Shown here piece after piece: positions 9,061 to 18,521 of a stretch of 64,000 nucleotides of DNA. The notes below the pieces were generated by a model. That model was not told where the DNA came from. It ran no database searches and saw only the letters and a program-made list of their open reading frames with translations. The stretch covers positions 496,001-560,000 of the forward strand of contig NZ_AP022607.1 in the NCBI RefSeq assembly GCF_010728725.1. The letters run 5' to 3'. The translations under genes were made by a program, and so were the position numbers. This stretch comes from Mycobacterium branderi. GTDB taxonomy: Bacteria; Actinomycetota; Actinomycetes; Mycobacteriales; Mycobacteriaceae. Numbering within the stretch: position 1 is the stretch's first letter; the number at the start of each line of letters is the position of its first letter.

Positions 9061-9810
9061 TCAGTAAGGGACACCAATCTTTCGCCACTTCCGCCCGCCG
9101 GTGCCCGGCTCTTGGGGCTGCTTCGCGACGCGGCTGCGGATGACAATATAGGGCCGCCACAAGTACCACAGCGGATAGCTTCACGCATGGACCAGGCGGC
9201 TGAACGGCCACACCAAAAAGATCGCCCACGACGCGACGGCGTGCAGCTGGTAGAGCCACGGGGCGCTGGTGATCGCCTTGACGTTGGGGTGCAAGGCGAA
9301 CAGGCTGCGGAACCAGACGCCGACGGTGTTGCGGTACTCGTAGTGCGAGGTGTCCTCGATGCCGAGGGTCAGGAAGATGCCCAGCAGCACGATGATGCCG
9401 AGCAGGATCAGCGCCAGGTAGTCGACGGCACTGGTGGTGGCGCGCACGCGGGGGATGGCGGTGCGGCGGAACGTCAGGATGCCGGCGCCGATGAGGATGC
9501 CGACGGCGGCGGTCGACCCGGCGACGGCGGAGAAATCCTGGTACCAGGTCTCGGGGATGCCGAGCCAGTCGGTGAACTCCTTGGGCACCAGGATGCCCAG
9601 GACGTGTCCGGCGATCGCGGCGAACGTGGCGTAGTGGAATAGCGGCGAGCCCCATTTGAGTAGCCGGCGCTCCTGCAGCTGGGTCGAGCGGCTGGTCCAG
9701 CCGAACTGGTCGTAGCGCCAGCGCCAGATGTGGCCGACGACGAAGACGACGAGCGCGATGTAGGGCAGGATCACCCACCACCAGATGTTCCAGGTGGTCG
9801 TCGTTTCCAT
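9061..9810 (-). pseudogene. narI: Nitrate reductase gamma subunit NarI, interrupted by an in-frame stop
   Basis: The first 209 residues are a typical NarI, the di-heme b membrane subunit that passes quinol electrons to NarGH. It opens with an N-terminal helix, then GHIWRWRYDQFGWTSR, and four more hydrophobic segments with conserved His residues. At 9181-9183 a TGA sits where family members have Trp. In the same frame the sequence continues SYPLWYLWRPYIVIRSR to a natural stop at 9061-9063, so TGG to TGA is the simplest event. All helices precede the stop; only the cytosolic tail is lost. No narG, narH or narJ is present, so this is an orphan. Confidence 0.85.
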
Positions 9811-9846
9811 TGCTATCGTCTCGGTTTCACCTGTAGCGGGTCCCGA

Positions 9847-10092
9847 TCACGACTCACACTTAATGCGGAACCCATACAGTGGCACCCCGTCACCGTCAAC
9901 GAATACACCGCTGGCGGCGACCACCTCCGCGCCCACCCTTGAACAGCGCCGCGTTTCCACTGTCAGATTGTCGACGGATGCAGTCCCGACGGCAGCGGCA
10001 CGCGCGCTCTCGTAACTTTCGTGGACCGAGGTGGAATCGGAGTGACCCGTGCAAGTATCCGCGAAAGTGGTGACGGTCAGCAGGTAAATCAT
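9847..10092 (-). CDS. Small hypothetical protein
   Basis: The 81-residue frame starts at an ATG preceded by GAGGATTGGG, a good ribosome binding site. It lies 28 bp downstream of a MutS-like gene and 36 bp upstream of narI, all on one strand, so it is probably the third gene of that operon. The product has an N-terminal MIYLLTVTTFAD strand, three Cys and a C-terminal PLYGFRIKC strand, and seems soluble. No family was recognised. Confidence 0.5.
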   Translation of the reverse strand: MIYLLTVTTFADTCTGHSDSTSVHESYESARAAAVGTASVDNLTVETRRCSRVGAEVVAASGVFVDGDGVPLYGFRIKCES

Positions 10093-10120
10093 GATTCCCA
10101 ATCCTCTTGCCTAACAAAGC

Positions 10121-11650
10121 TCAATGGGAGCGCACTGGTTGGGCAGCCGTCTGTGCTGACATGCCGAAGACCCGCCGGAAGGAGTCTTCGCCATAGCTGG
10201 TGGGTTCGGGTTCGGCAGGCGTCAGTCGGAAGGTGCGCGCACCGTTGGGACGCCGCTCGGCCCGCAGGAACAAGTCGGCGGGATTGTGGCGCACATAGAG
10301 GCTGTGGGCGAGGTCGTAAAGGTGAGTGACGTAAACGACTTTGACGCCGCGCTCGGTCATCGCGTGAATGACGCCCCGGGCGATCTGCGACCCTTCGCGT
10401 TCATTGGTCGAGGCGAACGATTCGTTGCACAGGAGCAACGATGTCGAGCCGAGGTGGTCGGCGATCGCGCTCATCCGGGCAAGTTCTTCGTCGAGTTTGC
10501 CGTGTGTGAGGCCGGCGTCTTCTTCCCGCTTGAAATGGGTGAAGACGCCGTTCCGCACGTTGGCCGTCAACGATTGCGCCGTAACGAACATGCCGGCTTG
10601 CATCATCACTTGCGCCGCGCCCAGGCTGCGCAGAAATGTCGACTTACCGCCCTCATTGGCACCCGTGATCACAATCAGCGACTTGCCGTCGGCGTCGATG
10701 TCGTTGCCGATCACCTTCTTTGCGCTGGCCAGACAAAGACCCACGTCCCGCAGGTCACGGCATTCGAACTGTGGTGACTCGATCGGGGTCGGGACGGGAA
10801 AGCACGTCGGGACGCCGAATTCGTTGAGCCACGTGTGCAAATTCAGGCAGCCGAGGTAAAACGCGAGTTCGGTGCGCAGCCGCCCAAAGAAGCCCTGCAC
10901 ATGGTCGGCGGACTGTGCGACGGCGTTGGCGACATCGTTCATGGCACGCCCAGCCAATTCAGTGAGGGCTTGTGCCCCTGCCTCGTCACGGTCTGCGATG
11001 ACAAATCCATAGCTGTCGTTGAGGTTTCCGGTCAGCTTTTCCCACCAGCTTCGCTTGGGCGGCTGGTGCAGGATGTGCCGTTCGCCCTTGTTACCCAGCC
11101 CGAGCTGAGCGCTCAGCAGGACACCACGCGGTAGCTGCAGTTCGCTTAGGTGCTCGTCGAGCTGGCTCCGGTAGTCGTCGGACAGTTGCTCGCCGACCAT
11201 CGCCAGCAACTGGCGAAATCCAGCAGAACGAAACTGATCGCCGTGCTGATCACAGAGGCTGCGCAGTTGTTTGAGATTCTCGGTGAGAAACTCGAGGACG
11301 CGAACCGAGCGACGCAAGATCGCCTCCGGATGCCGGGCCATCAGCCCGCCGAGAAAGACCTTGCGCCGTACTTCGACTCCGTCGACAGCGACGTCGTACA
11401 TCTGTTGGACCACAGCGCGATTCGCCAGGCAATCAGCCAGCACCTGTTGGCGGTAAACGATCACATCGGGATCGGTGACGTTGACCGGCACCACTTTCTT
11501 GGCCGTCTCCAGCAGAAATGGATCACCGGCCGCCATGGCGTCGTAGAGTCGCGAAAGTTCGAGGTCATCGTCGATGAGATCCTGCAGCTGCCACGGGAGC
11601 TGTGGCTCGAAGGTGATGTGGCGATCGGGATGGAGCAAGCGAACTTTCAT
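10121..11650 (-). CDS. MutS-like ATPase (second of a tandem pair)
   Basis: The 509-residue protein carries a MutS-type C-terminal ATPase: Walker A GANEGGKST at 330-338, Walker B LLLCNESFAST near 395 (the Asp-Glu of MutS appears as Asn-Glu), and a VVYVTHLYDLA His switch near 450. The N-terminal 300 residues are helical and match the lever/clamp regions; mismatch-recognition domain I is absent. It is thus not a canonical mismatch-repair MutS. The start overlaps the stop of the upstream paralogue by 4 bp, which implies a stoichiometric pair. An in-frame extension upstream was rejected because it lies inside that gene. Confidence 0.8.
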   Translation of the reverse strand: MKVRLLHPDRHITFEPQLPWQLQDLIDDDLELSRLYDAMAAGDPFLLETAKKVVPVNVTDPDVIVYRQQVLADCLANRAVVQQMYDVAVDGVEVRRKVFLGGLMARHPEAILRRSVRVLEFLTENLKQLRSLCDQHGDQFRSAGFRQLLAMVGEQLSDDYRSQLDEHLSELQLPRGVLLSAQLGLGNKGERHILHQPPKRSWWEKLTGNLNDSYGFVIADRDEAGAQALTELAGRAMNDVANAVAQSADHVQGFFGRLRTELAFYLGCLNLHTWLNEFGVPTCFPVPTPIESPQFECRDLRDVGLCLASAKKVIGNDIDADGKSLIVITGANEGGKSTFLRSLGAAQVMMQAGMFVTAQSLTANVRNGVFTHFKREEDAGLTHGKLDEELARMSAIADHLGSTSLLLCNESFASTNEREGSQIARGVIHAMTERGVKVVYVTHLYDLAHSLYVRHNPADLFLRAERRPNGARTFRLTPAEPEPTSYGEDSFRRVFGMSAQTAAQPVRSH

Positions 11651-13185
11651 CGGCTGATCCTTCGCTGCAGGACGTCGTGATTGAGTCCGTACTTGTCGGC
11701 TAACGCCGCGGCATACGCAAGGCCGTCGGCCCGCCGGCGGGTGAATTTGAATGTTCGTCGTGTCGGGTCGTCTTCCGCTACTCCGCCAACCATGCTTACG
11801 CATGCCGGGGCGAGACTGGCCAATTCGTCGAGGAAGGTGACGTAGACGGCGACGCAACCCAGTCGGATGATGCGCTCGAGCACTTCGGTGCCGATCAGCA
11901 GTGCGTCGTTGGCAGTGGTGGACGAGAAGCTTTCGTTCATGACGATGATGCTGGCGTCGGTAGCGCGGGACAGGATGTCATGAATCCGCACGAGCTCGTC
12001 GTCGAGCTTGCCGTGCAACGTCGCCAGGGTTTCTTGCCGTTCGAAGTGGGTGTAGATCCGGTCGGGAAGCATGAACCGTGCACGGCTGGCGGGGATCGGA
12101 CAGCCTAGTGACGCAAGATATGCGCACTGCCCGATGGTTCGGGCGAATGTGGTTTTGCCGCCCTGGTTAGGGCCTGTGACGACGAATATCCGCTCGCCGT
12201 CCGATAGCCGAAAGTCGTTGCACACGACCGGCTTGCCGTCGTCGATCGACTTGATCGCCAGCGCCAGGTCGAAGGCATCCTCGACGTACACAGCACCGGC
12301 TTCCGAGGTGACATCGGGATAGCTGAAGGCAAGTCCGGCCTTAGTGAAGCGATCGATGAACGAGCGATAGGCCAGGTAGAAGCGAACCTCATGTTCGAAG
12401 CGGGCAAGAGTGCGTTCGACAAAGTGCTCGTTTCGGCGGCAAAAGTCGTCGAGCAGCTTGAAGGTATCCGGATACAACTTGGCCACGCAGTCGAGAATTT
12501 GCTCCTCGACGTGGTTCATATCGGCGAAGTCTTTAAGGGCTACGTGGTAGTCCTTGCGTGCTTCGGTGGCGAAACGTTCGAACACCGCGACAACCCCGCG
12601 ACTGTAATCGGGTTGTCCGTCGAACCTGTCGACATGGACCCGCAAGCCTTGGATATGTACGGTGTAGCGCACCTTGTGCAACTCGGCCTGCACGGCTTCG
12701 GTGTCAGCCACCAATTTTTTGAAGGTGTCGCTGTCGACATAGCGCGCCAGGTAATCGGCGACATCCCGCAACCCGGGCGAAGCCACCTCGATGCGGGCGA
12801 GATCGTCGCGCAGCATTGCCATCGCGGCGCAGTAAGCCTCGACGGCGTAGATAAACCAGCCCTGCTGCTGCAGTGGATGCCACAGTTTCTTGGCCTGCTG
12901 CAGCCGGTTTCGCATCGTCCGCATGCCGTCGACGAAATTGTCGATTGGTCGGCGTATGTGGTCGTGATCGAGGTCGCGGAAGACCTGCTGCCGATACTCG
13001 ACGGTCGCCACGCCGTGCAATGGCGCGTAGAAGAACTGGTCGAGATGCTCCTCGGCGTGCCCGATTGTCGCCGCGCCGATGACTTGATCCAGGAGTAGGT
13101 CGGGAAAGCACTCCGGTGGGTTGTCCGCACCAGTCCGCGCGCCGGAACCCGGGAAGAGGATGCTGGTAAAACCCACTTGCCTCAC
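11647..13185 (-). CDS. MutS-like ATPase (first of a tandem pair)
   Basis: The 512-residue protein has the same layout as its downstream neighbour: a helical N-terminal two-thirds, then Walker A GPNQGGKTT at 338-346, Walker B SIIVMNESFSSTT, and a VYVTFLDELASL switch in which the usual His is Phe. It lacks the MutS mismatch-binding domain. The two differ enough to be old paralogues and may form a heterodimer. The promoter region carries one copy of a 47-bp repeat. The function, DNA remodelling or something else, is unknown. Confidence 0.8.
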   Translation of the reverse strand: MRQVGFTSILFPGSGARTGADNPPECFPDLLLDQVIGAATIGHAEEHLDQFFYAPLHGVATVEYRQQVFRDLDHDHIRRPIDNFVDGMRTMRNRLQQAKKLWHPLQQQGWFIYAVEAYCAAMAMLRDDLARIEVASPGLRDVADYLARYVDSDTFKKLVADTEAVQAELHKVRYTVHIQGLRVHVDRFDGQPDYSRGVVAVFERFATEARKDYHVALKDFADMNHVEEQILDCVAKLYPDTFKLLDDFCRRNEHFVERTLARFEHEVRFYLAYRSFIDRFTKAGLAFSYPDVTSEAGAVYVEDAFDLALAIKSIDDGKPVVCNDFRLSDGERIFVVTGPNQGGKTTFARTIGQCAYLASLGCPIPASRARFMLPDRIYTHFERQETLATLHGKLDDELVRIHDILSRATDASIIVMNESFSSTTANDALLIGTEVLERIIRLGCVAVYVTFLDELASLAPACVSMVGGVAEDDPTRRTFKFTRRRADGLAYAAALADKYGLNHDVLQRRISR

Positions 13186-13213
13186 CTGCTTCCAACCCGC
13201 GGTTCGTTCACGT

Positions 13214-13260
13214 GGTAGAAGCCATCAGCCGGTGCGGCGGTCAAGGCGAGCTTCATCGCC
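13214..13260 (+). repeat. 47-bp direct repeat, left copy
   Basis: This copy matches 17026-17072 at 46 of 47 positions (C for T once). The two bracket the esx/PPE/PE island. It also lies 29-75 bp upstream of the first MutS-like start, so it may be a promoter element, an insertion scar, or both. A weaker relative is at 18538-18566. Confidence 0.85.
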
Positions 13261-13311
13261 TTGCTCTATGGTACGCCGCAACCGACCTGGCTTGCCAATA
13301 CCGCTGGCGCG

Positions 13312-13596
13312 TTAGGCCCAGCTGGAGCCGACGGCGGAGTCGGTGGACGCCATGTTGGAGCCGGCGGTTTGGACTTTTTGGCCGTGGGCATTGGCCTGTT
13401 CGTAGATGACCTGGAAGTTGCGGCCCAACTGGGTGATGAACTCCTGGCAGGCCGTGGAGCCGGCGCCGCCCCAAAAGTCGCCGGCGGCAAGGACATCGCG
13501 GATGATGGCCTGGTGTTCGGCTTCCAACGAGGCGGCCTGGGCGCGGATCAGTGCGCCGTGGGCGTCGACGTCGCCGAATTGGTAGTTGATGGTCAT
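13312..13596 (-). CDS. esxN: ESAT-6-like protein EsxN family
   Basis: The 94-residue WXG100 protein begins MTINYQFGDVDAHGA and carries the WxG turn at DFWGGAGS and the C-terminal DSAVGSSWA. It is nearly identical to the EsxI/L/N/O/V family. Such proteins form 1:1 helical-hairpin dimers with EsxM-type partners and are exported by ESX-5. The partner gene lies 67 bp upstream in the same operon. The symbol marks the family, not strict orthology. Confidence 0.95.
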   Translation of the reverse strand: MTINYQFGDVDAHGALIRAQAASLEAEHQAIIRDVLAAGDFWGGAGSTACQEFITQLGRNFQVIYEQANAHGQKVQTAGSNMASTDSAVGSSWA

Positions 13597-13663
13597 GGTG
13601 GTTTCTCCTCGTTGTCTGGTCGGCGACCCGCCGCGCCCGGCTGCGCCGCGCTTGCGATCGCCT

Positions 13664-13960
13664 CTAGCTGGACAGGATCTGCTGGGACGTTTGTTCTTGG
13701 GCCTCGTAGTTGCCCGCGTCGCGGATCAGTCCGTCGCGCACACCGTGGAGCATGTTGACGATGTTGCGGAATGCGGTGTTCATTTGGCCCATGGTGTCGT
13801 AGGAGGTGGCCTGGGCGGTTCCGCTCCAGCCGGCTCCGGCGATGTTTTGGCTGGAGGCCCACATTTTGCGGGCTTCGTCTTCGACGGTTTGGGCGTGCAC
13901 GTCAAAACGGCCCGCCATGTCCCGCATGGCGTGCGGGTCGGTCATAAACCGGGTAGGCAT
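13664..13960 (-). CDS. esxM: ESAT-6-like protein EsxM family (QILSS)
   Basis: The 98-residue protein begins [19 protein letters not shown], has the WxG turn in GAGWSGTAQ and ends in QTSQQILSS, the signature of the EsxJ/K/M/P/W group. It is the partner of the following EsxN-like protein. The YxxxD/E-type export motif is near YEAQEQ. The genes sit downstream of two PPE genes and a PE gene, the same order of families as ESX-5-associated islands in M. tuberculosis. Confidence 0.95.
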   Translation of the reverse strand: MPTRFMTDPHAMRDMAGRFDVHAQTVEDEARKMWASSQNIAGAGWSGTAQATSYDTMGQMNTAFRNIVNMLHGVRDGLIRDAGNYEAQEQTSQQILSS

Positions 13961-14033
13961 GAAATCTCCTTTTACTAGCGGTCATTGGAACTTGGTCGTT
14001 GCGAGATGGTGTGAACGGCTGCCCCCCTTTCTG

Positions 14034-15185
14034 TCATCCAGCCGCTGGCGAGCGTGGCACCACGCTGTTGGTGCGCAGTTTCGCGGCAACGTTGCTGACC
14101 CCCCGTCCGGCCAATGTGCCGAGTAGGGCTTCCCCGAACATGCCGGGTGACATCGTTGTCGAAACCGCCGGAGCGGCTGCGGTACTGGCGACCGGTAATG
14201 CGCTCGCAGAGCTAGTAGGCAGCGTGGCAGTCGCCGCCCAGGTTTGCGGAACCGAGAGCGTACCGACCAGACTGGCGCGGCCCATCCCCGCTGACACCAT
14301 CGAGCCGCCCGCATTCACGGGGACAGCCGGCGCTGATGGCCCGGTCGATCCCGCCAAGAACGGTCCGATTCCCTGAGCTTCGTCACGCATTGCGTTGATG
14401 GCTATGGCACGGTTCGTTGTCGCGATAGATGCTCCCGAGAACGACGAACTCGAGACCGACGCTGTCGCGCTCGTGATGGAGGGGATCTGCAGCAGCAGGT
14501 CTGTCGGCGTCGGTAGGGCGGGTGGCGCGGGGGCCTGCGCCGGCGCGGCCAGTTGCTGCATCGCCATGGGTAGTTGAGCGAGCAACTGCGAGGTTGCAGT
14601 CTGCGACGGGCTGCTCGCGGCCTGCGCAGCCGCAGCCGTTTGCGCGGCCACCCCGGCCGGGTCGGTGGTGCGCGGCGGGTCCGCGAACGGTGCCAGCTTC
14701 GACGCGGTCGCCGACGAAGCGGCATACCCGTACATCGCGCCGGCATCCTGAGCCCACATCCGGTCGTACTCCGCTTCGGTGGCAGCGATCGCCGGACTGT
14801 TCTGGCCGAAGAAATTACCGGAGATCAGCGACATCAGTTGGGTGCGGTTGGCCGCTATCAGCGGCGGCGGCACCGTCATCGCGAACGCCGACTGGTATGC
14901 ACTTGCTGCATTCTGCGCTTGCAGGGATGTCTGCTCGGCCTGAGCGGCAGTGCTGCGCATCCATGTCACGTAGGGAGCGATCGCACTGGCCATCATCGTC
15001 GAAGACGGGCCCTGCCATCCCGAAGTGGTAAGGCCGCTGATCACCGAACCGTAGGCGGCGGCTGATGAGTTGAGTTCATGAGCGAGCTGGCTCCATGCGG
15101 CGGCGGCGGCCAGCATCAAGCCTGAGCCGGGACCGGAATATATTCTGGCGGAATTGATTTCCGGGGGAAGTGCTCCGAAGTCCAT
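14034..15185 (-). CDS. PPE family protein (SVP type)
   Basis: The 383-residue protein starts [16 protein letters not shown] and has a complete PPE domain with GWQGPSS as the WxG turn. A Pro/Ala-rich linker follows and the SVP-class motif [17 protein letters not shown] lies near 305. It ends in the short PRSPAAG tail shared with the neighbouring PPE. The start at 15185 was chosen because the PPE domain begins there; an upstream in-frame extension overlaps the other PPE gene. It probably dimerises with the PE protein of the island and leaves through ESX-5. Confidence 0.93.
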   Translation of the reverse strand: MDFGALPPEINSARIYSGPGSGLMLAAAAAWSQLAHELNSSAAAYGSVISGLTTSGWQGPSSTMMASAIAPYVTWMRSTAAQAEQTSLQAQNAASAYQSAFAMTVPPPLIAANRTQLMSLISGNFFGQNSPAIAATEAEYDRMWAQDAGAMYGYAASSATASKLAPFADPPRTTDPAGVAAQTAAAAQAASSPSQTATSQLLAQLPMAMQQLAAPAQAPAPPALPTPTDLLLQIPSITSATASVSSSSFSGASIATTNRAIAINAMRDEAQGIGPFLAGSTGPSAPAVPVNAGGSMVSAGMGRASLVGTLSVPQTWAATATLPTSSASALPVASTAAAPAVSTTMSPGMFGEALLGTLAGRGVSNVAAKLRTNSVVPRSPAAG

Positions 15186-15223
15186 GTCTGAAGACCCTTT
15201 CTCAATTGGCGGTCTGAAGTTGG

Positions 15224-16402
15224 TTAGCCGGCGGCCGGTGAGCGCACAATGACGGGTTTGCTCTTTTCGCGAGGACCGTCGAATCCGTGAGGAGAGAGCA
15301 TGCCCAACATCGATTGGCTGAACGTACTCCCCGGGACAGGCGGCATACCGGTGGTTGCAGCCGGCGCGGCAGTGATGCCGGATTCGGGCAATGTCAGTGC
15401 GACAGTTCGGATCTCCGGTGCTGCCGTCGCCCAGGTAGGCGGTGCCGACAAAGACCCGACCATGGTGGCGCGGCCCATACCCGCCGACACTGCGGGCACC
15501 GCTGCCCCACCCAACCGGACTGGGCTGCTCGAGACGAGGCGGGCAGCTGCAGACTTTTCCGCGTCCTGAGCTTCTTGGAATGCAAGGCGCGCGTTGAGGA
15601 TGGAAATACCGCGCGCCGAGGTAGCGGCGTTGGTGAACGAGAGCGCGGTGTTGATGACATTCGGGATGCGCTCCGCCGTGCCCACTAAGAACAGCGGGGA
15701 AATGCCCGTCGGCGGGGCGGGCGCTTGCAGCGGGGCGGGCGCTTGCAGCGGGGCGGGCGCTTGCAGTGGGGCGGCCATCGTGGACAGCAGCTGTGGCACT
15801 GTCGTCGACTGGGTCCCGGCAGCATTGCCCACTGCGTGAGCTACCGCGCCCGATTGTGCGGCCAGCCCGGCCGGATCGGTGGTGGGCTGTGGCGGTGTGA
15901 ATGGAGGCAATTGACTTGCAGCAGCTGATGATCCGGCATATCCGTACATGGCGGCCGCGTCTTGAAGCCACATCTCGGCGTAGTGCGCCTCGGTTGCCGC
16001 AATCGCCGGCGCGTTCTGCCCGAAGAAATTCGTTGCGACCAAAGTCATCAACAGACTGCGGTTGGCGGCAATCACCGGCGGCGGAACCGTCATCGCGAAC
16101 GCGAGTTCATAGGCCGCCGCCGCCGCCATAGCCTGGGCACCGGTCTGCTCGGCTTGCGCAGCGGCGTTGTGCAACCACGCCACATACGGCGCGGCAGCCG
16201 CGGCCATCGCCAATGACGCCGGTCCAGACCACCCCGTGCCGGTCAACTCGGACACAACGGATCCGTATGCCGCCGCGCTCGCCGATAGCTGGGCAGCAAG
16301 CGCGTGCCAGGCCGCCGCAGCTGCCATCATCGGACCCGATCCGGGACCGGAATACATTCTGGCCGAGTTGATCTCCGGCGGTAGAACTCCGAAATCCAGC
16401 AC
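15224..16402 (-). CDS. PPE family protein (SVP-like)
   Basis: The 392-residue protein begins [17 protein letters not shown]. It has the full PPE domain with GWSGPAS, and an SVP-like segment [17 protein letters not shown] in which SVP reads SAP. A linker near residue 210 contains three tandem LQAPAP units. It ends IVRSPAAG, like the next PPE, which suggests duplication within the island. It follows the PE gene by 12 bp. Confidence 0.93.
   Translation of the reverse strand: MLDFGVLPPEINSARMYSGPGSGPMMAAAAAWHALAAQLSASAAAYGSVVSELTGTGWSGPASLAMAAAAAPYVAWLHNAAAQAEQTGAQAMAAAAAYELAFAMTVPPPVIAANRSLLMTLVATNFFGQNAPAIAATEAHYAEMWLQDAAAMYGYAGSSAAASQLPPFTPPQPTTDPAGLAAQSGAVAHAVGNAAGTQSTTVPQLLSTMAAPLQAPAPLQAPAPLQAPAPPTGISPLFLVGTAERIPNVINTALSFTNAATSARGISILNARLAFQEAQDAEKSAAARLVSSSPVRLGGAAVPAVSAGMGRATMVGSLSAPPTWATAAPEIRTVALTLPESGITAAPAATTGMPPVPGSTFSQSMLGMLSPHGFDGPREKSKPVIVRSPAAG
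15714..15774. repeat. Tandem 18-bp repeat within a PPE gene
   Basis: Three in-frame 18-bp units plus a partial fourth encode the LQAPAP repeats. Copy number changes would lengthen or shorten the PPE linker by six residues without a frameshift. Confidence 0.85.
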
Positions 16403-16414
16403 ATACCCTCCGTC

Positions 16415-16714
16415 TCAGCCGGTCGCAATGGCGTTGGCGGCCTCGGTGGCGGCGTACGAGCCGGCACTGGTTCCGAGGGTGCTGACGAACATCTCGTGAA
16501 TGGCGGCGGCCTGGGCGCTGACCGCTTGATAGAGGTGCCCCTGGGCGGCGAACTGCGCCGCCGTCAACGCCGACACCTCGTCGGCGGCCGCAGGTACCAC
16601 TCCGGTCGTGGGAGCGGCCGCGGCACCGTTTTCGGCGCTCATTGCTGAACCGATCCCGGCCAAGCTGCCTGCTGCTGCCGTCAGAGCTTCCGGCTGCGCT
16701 GTTACGAATGACAT
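16415..16714 (-). CDS. PE family protein
   Basis: This 99-residue PE domain starts MSFVTAQPEALTAAAG and ends [12 protein letters not shown]. It is the first gene of the leftward PE-PPE-PPE-esxM-esxN operon and is the likely partner of one or both PPE proteins. An AGAAAGGGA ribosome binding site precedes the ATG. It is similar to the PE at 4205, so the two modules probably share ancestry. Confidence 0.95.
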   Translation of the reverse strand: MSFVTAQPEALTAAAGSLAGIGSAMSAENGAAAAPTTGVVPAAADEVSALTAAQFAAQGHLYQAVSAQAAAIHEMFVSTLGTSAGSYAATEAANAIATG

Positions 16715-17250
16715 GGATTTCCCTTTCTCTACGACATCTCTCTACGAGCGCGATAAACGCTGGATAATTCTGAAGTTAGGCGACCTCCCCTTCGGTTGAT
16801 GATTCCGATCGTCTTCGCTTCGTTAGTCAACGAGAATGCCGTCGCAGCAGCGGCGTTCGGCGCATTCGGGAGTGCTTCGGCGCGCGTCGGTTAATCGACA
16901 GCCGGAATACGTTGCGCTCCTGGCCTGCACACGCGTCGGTATCGGAAATTGCGTGGGGGAGCGAGAATACGCTGTGATTCGGGTTCGCCGCCATCGGCAC
17001 CTGCCTTCACCCTGACTCAGTCACGGGTAGAAGCCATCAGCCGGTGCGGCGGTTAAGGCGAGCTTCATCGCCTGGAGCCGAGGTTACACTTCGGCCGGCG
17101 CGGCTGGCAATCAGTTTGTCGGGATCGATTTGTAGCGGATAATTGGAGACGGCGGTGGGGCTCGCCGCAACCGCGATGTCGCCGACAGTCCCTAGACATC
17201 TACCGGGAATGAATAAGGCGCATGTCTAATAGAGCACCGCAGGAGCCATC
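16715..17250. other. Intergenic region upstream of the PE-PPE-esx operon
   Basis: No gene is supported in this 536-bp gap. It holds the operon promoter near its left end and the right copy of the 47-bp repeat at 17026-17072. An AGTCCCTA string at about 17190 recalls half of a DosR box but no full palindrome is present. Confidence 0.55.
17026..17072 (+). repeat. 47-bp direct repeat, right copy
   Basis: This is the partner of 13214-13260, in the same orientation and with a single mismatch. Unlike the left copy it is not just upstream of a gene, which favours a role as an island boundary or as a promoter relic. Confidence 0.85.
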
Positions 17251-17553
17251 ATGAGTTCGCCGCTGCGACCCATTCCGGACCCGGCGCAATTCGACATCAT
17301 GTTTTCGCTGCCACCCGGGGGCACCGACAACGGGGCGTGGGCCAGCGCATGGGCCGAGCTCGCCGATCTGCAGCCCGGTGATGTCGAGCCAGTGCTCGCA
17401 CTGCTCGCGGAGGCGGACATCGGCGGGTATGTCGCGACGCCCGGTGGCCGCGGGTCGCGCACCGCGAAGCGGATGATCAACCGGCTATGGGTCGACTCGG
17501 TTCAATACCACCACGCCGAAGACGTGCTGATGGCTTACTTCCGGGCCCACTAA
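17251..17553 (+). CDS. Conserved hypothetical protein
   Basis: The 100-residue soluble protein begins MSSPLRPIPDPAQFDI and contains VEPVLALLAEADIGGYVATPGG and RMINRLWVDSVQYHHAEDVLM. A small alpha/beta domain is likely, and the last residues overlap the 3' end of the convergent phosphatase gene by 4 bp. The family was not recognised. Confidence 0.6.
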   Translation: MSSPLRPIPDPAQFDIMFSLPPGGTDNGAWASAWAELADLQPGDVEPVLALLAEADIGGYVATPGGRGSRTAKRMINRLWVDSVQYHHAEDVLMAYFRAH

Positions 17554-18119
17554 TCAGGCGTGCAATCGTAGGCGTCGACGCGCCAGCGGCCGCCGACGAG
17601 GCTGAGCTGATTCCAGCATGCGGTTCGTTGCGGGACATGGTCCAAGGTTGGGTCCAGTTGTGACAGCAGCGCGCGGTTGAACGCGTCATGAGACACCATC
17701 ACAACGGGTCCCGGTCCGTGTTCGGCCACCAGCTCGAAAAACGCCCGTCGCGCGCGATCGGCCAATGCAGTCAGCGGCTCGACACCGGGCGCGGAATCGA
17801 CGCTGCCGTATTGGCATTCGACGGCGTCGCGACGAAGCCCGGTCATCGGCCCGTAGTCGCGGTCGTTGAGCCGTGCGTCGATGGTGACCGGGACACCCGC
17901 AGCGCGGCCGATCGCCTCGGCGGTCGCCACCGCTCGCTGCAACGGACTGGAGACCACCACGGTCGGGCGTTTGCCGGCGAGAACCTCGGCGAGTCGTGCT
18001 ACTTCGGCGATGCCCACTTCGTCCAACGGTGGGTCGCTCAACCCACGCAGTCGCCCCTCGGCGTTAAGCGCAGTACGGCCATGTCGGGCGAGGTAGACCC
18101 GCGTCGCGCCCGTCGTCAC
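17550..18119 (-). CDS. Histidine phosphatase family protein (phosphoglycerate mutase-like)
   Basis: The 189-residue protein has the signature YLARHGRTALN, with catalytic His at about residue 12, followed by SSPLQRAVATAEAI with the conserved Arg, an RDYGPMTG acid/base region, and VVMVSHDAFNRALL with the second His. It probably hydrolyses a phospho-metabolite; the substrate is unknown. The start GTG at 18119 overlaps the stop of the upstream universal stress gene by 4 bp, so the two are translationally coupled. Confidence 0.85.
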   Translation of the reverse strand: MTTGATRVYLARHGRTALNAEGRLRGLSDPPLDEVGIAEVARLAEVLAGKRPTVVVSSPLQRAVATAEAIGRAAGVPVTIDARLNDRDYGPMTGLRRDAVECQYGSVDSAPGVEPLTALADRARRAFFELVAEHGPGPVVMVSHDAFNRALLSQLDPTLDHVPQRTACWNQLSLVGGRWRVDAYDCTPD

Positions 18120-18508
18120 GTCGGACCGCCGTATTCGGGAACCACCACGACAGGGCGGCGGCTGTGCCGCAACACATTTCGCGCGACAGAGCCGGTCACC
18201 ACATGCCCCAGGGCGGCCTCGGGGCCGTGTTGCGGCCGGCCCACCACGAGCATCGACGCCGAATGCTCGTCGGCGACCTGCACAAGCACTTCGGCCGGGT
18301 CGCCGCGAATCTGGTGGTATGTCCACTGCAAGTCCGCCGCGCCGAGAGCATCCGCCACCCGCTGACGCTCTGCGTCGAAGTCTGCACCTCGTCCGTTGAC
18401 GACGTGGACGACATGCAACGGCACATTCAACGCACCTGCTAGTTCGCCGGCAAATACCAGGGCGGCCCGGCCGGCCGGGTGACGGTCGTATCCGACGACC
18501 AAAGCCAC
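18116..18508 (-). CDS. Universal stress protein (single UspA domain)
   Basis: The 130-residue protein begins MALVVGYDRHPAGRAAL and keeps the ATP-binding pattern G-x2-G-x9-GS (GRPQHGPEAALGHVVTGS). Such proteins bind ATP and act in starvation or hypoxia responses in mycobacteria. It starts with GTG after GAGGAGATCACC and is coupled to the phosphatase. A 6-bp-arm inverted repeat and a relative of the 47-bp repeat lie in its promoter. Confidence 0.85.
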   Translation of the reverse strand: MALVVGYDRHPAGRAALVFAGELAGALNVPLHVVHVVNGRGADFDAERQRVADALGAADLQWTYHQIRGDPAEVLVQVADEHSASMLVVGRPQHGPEAALGHVVTGSVARNVLRHSRRPVVVVPEYGGPT

Positions 18509-18521
18509 GGTGATCTCCTCA

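Noticed and set aside
15186..15971. Upstream extension of the PPE gene to 15971
   Set aside because: It runs through the neighbouring PPE gene; the PPE domain itself starts at 15185.
13312..16714. A complete ESX secretion locus
   Set aside because: Only substrates and PE/PPE genes are present; no EccB, EccC, EccD, EccE or MycP genes.
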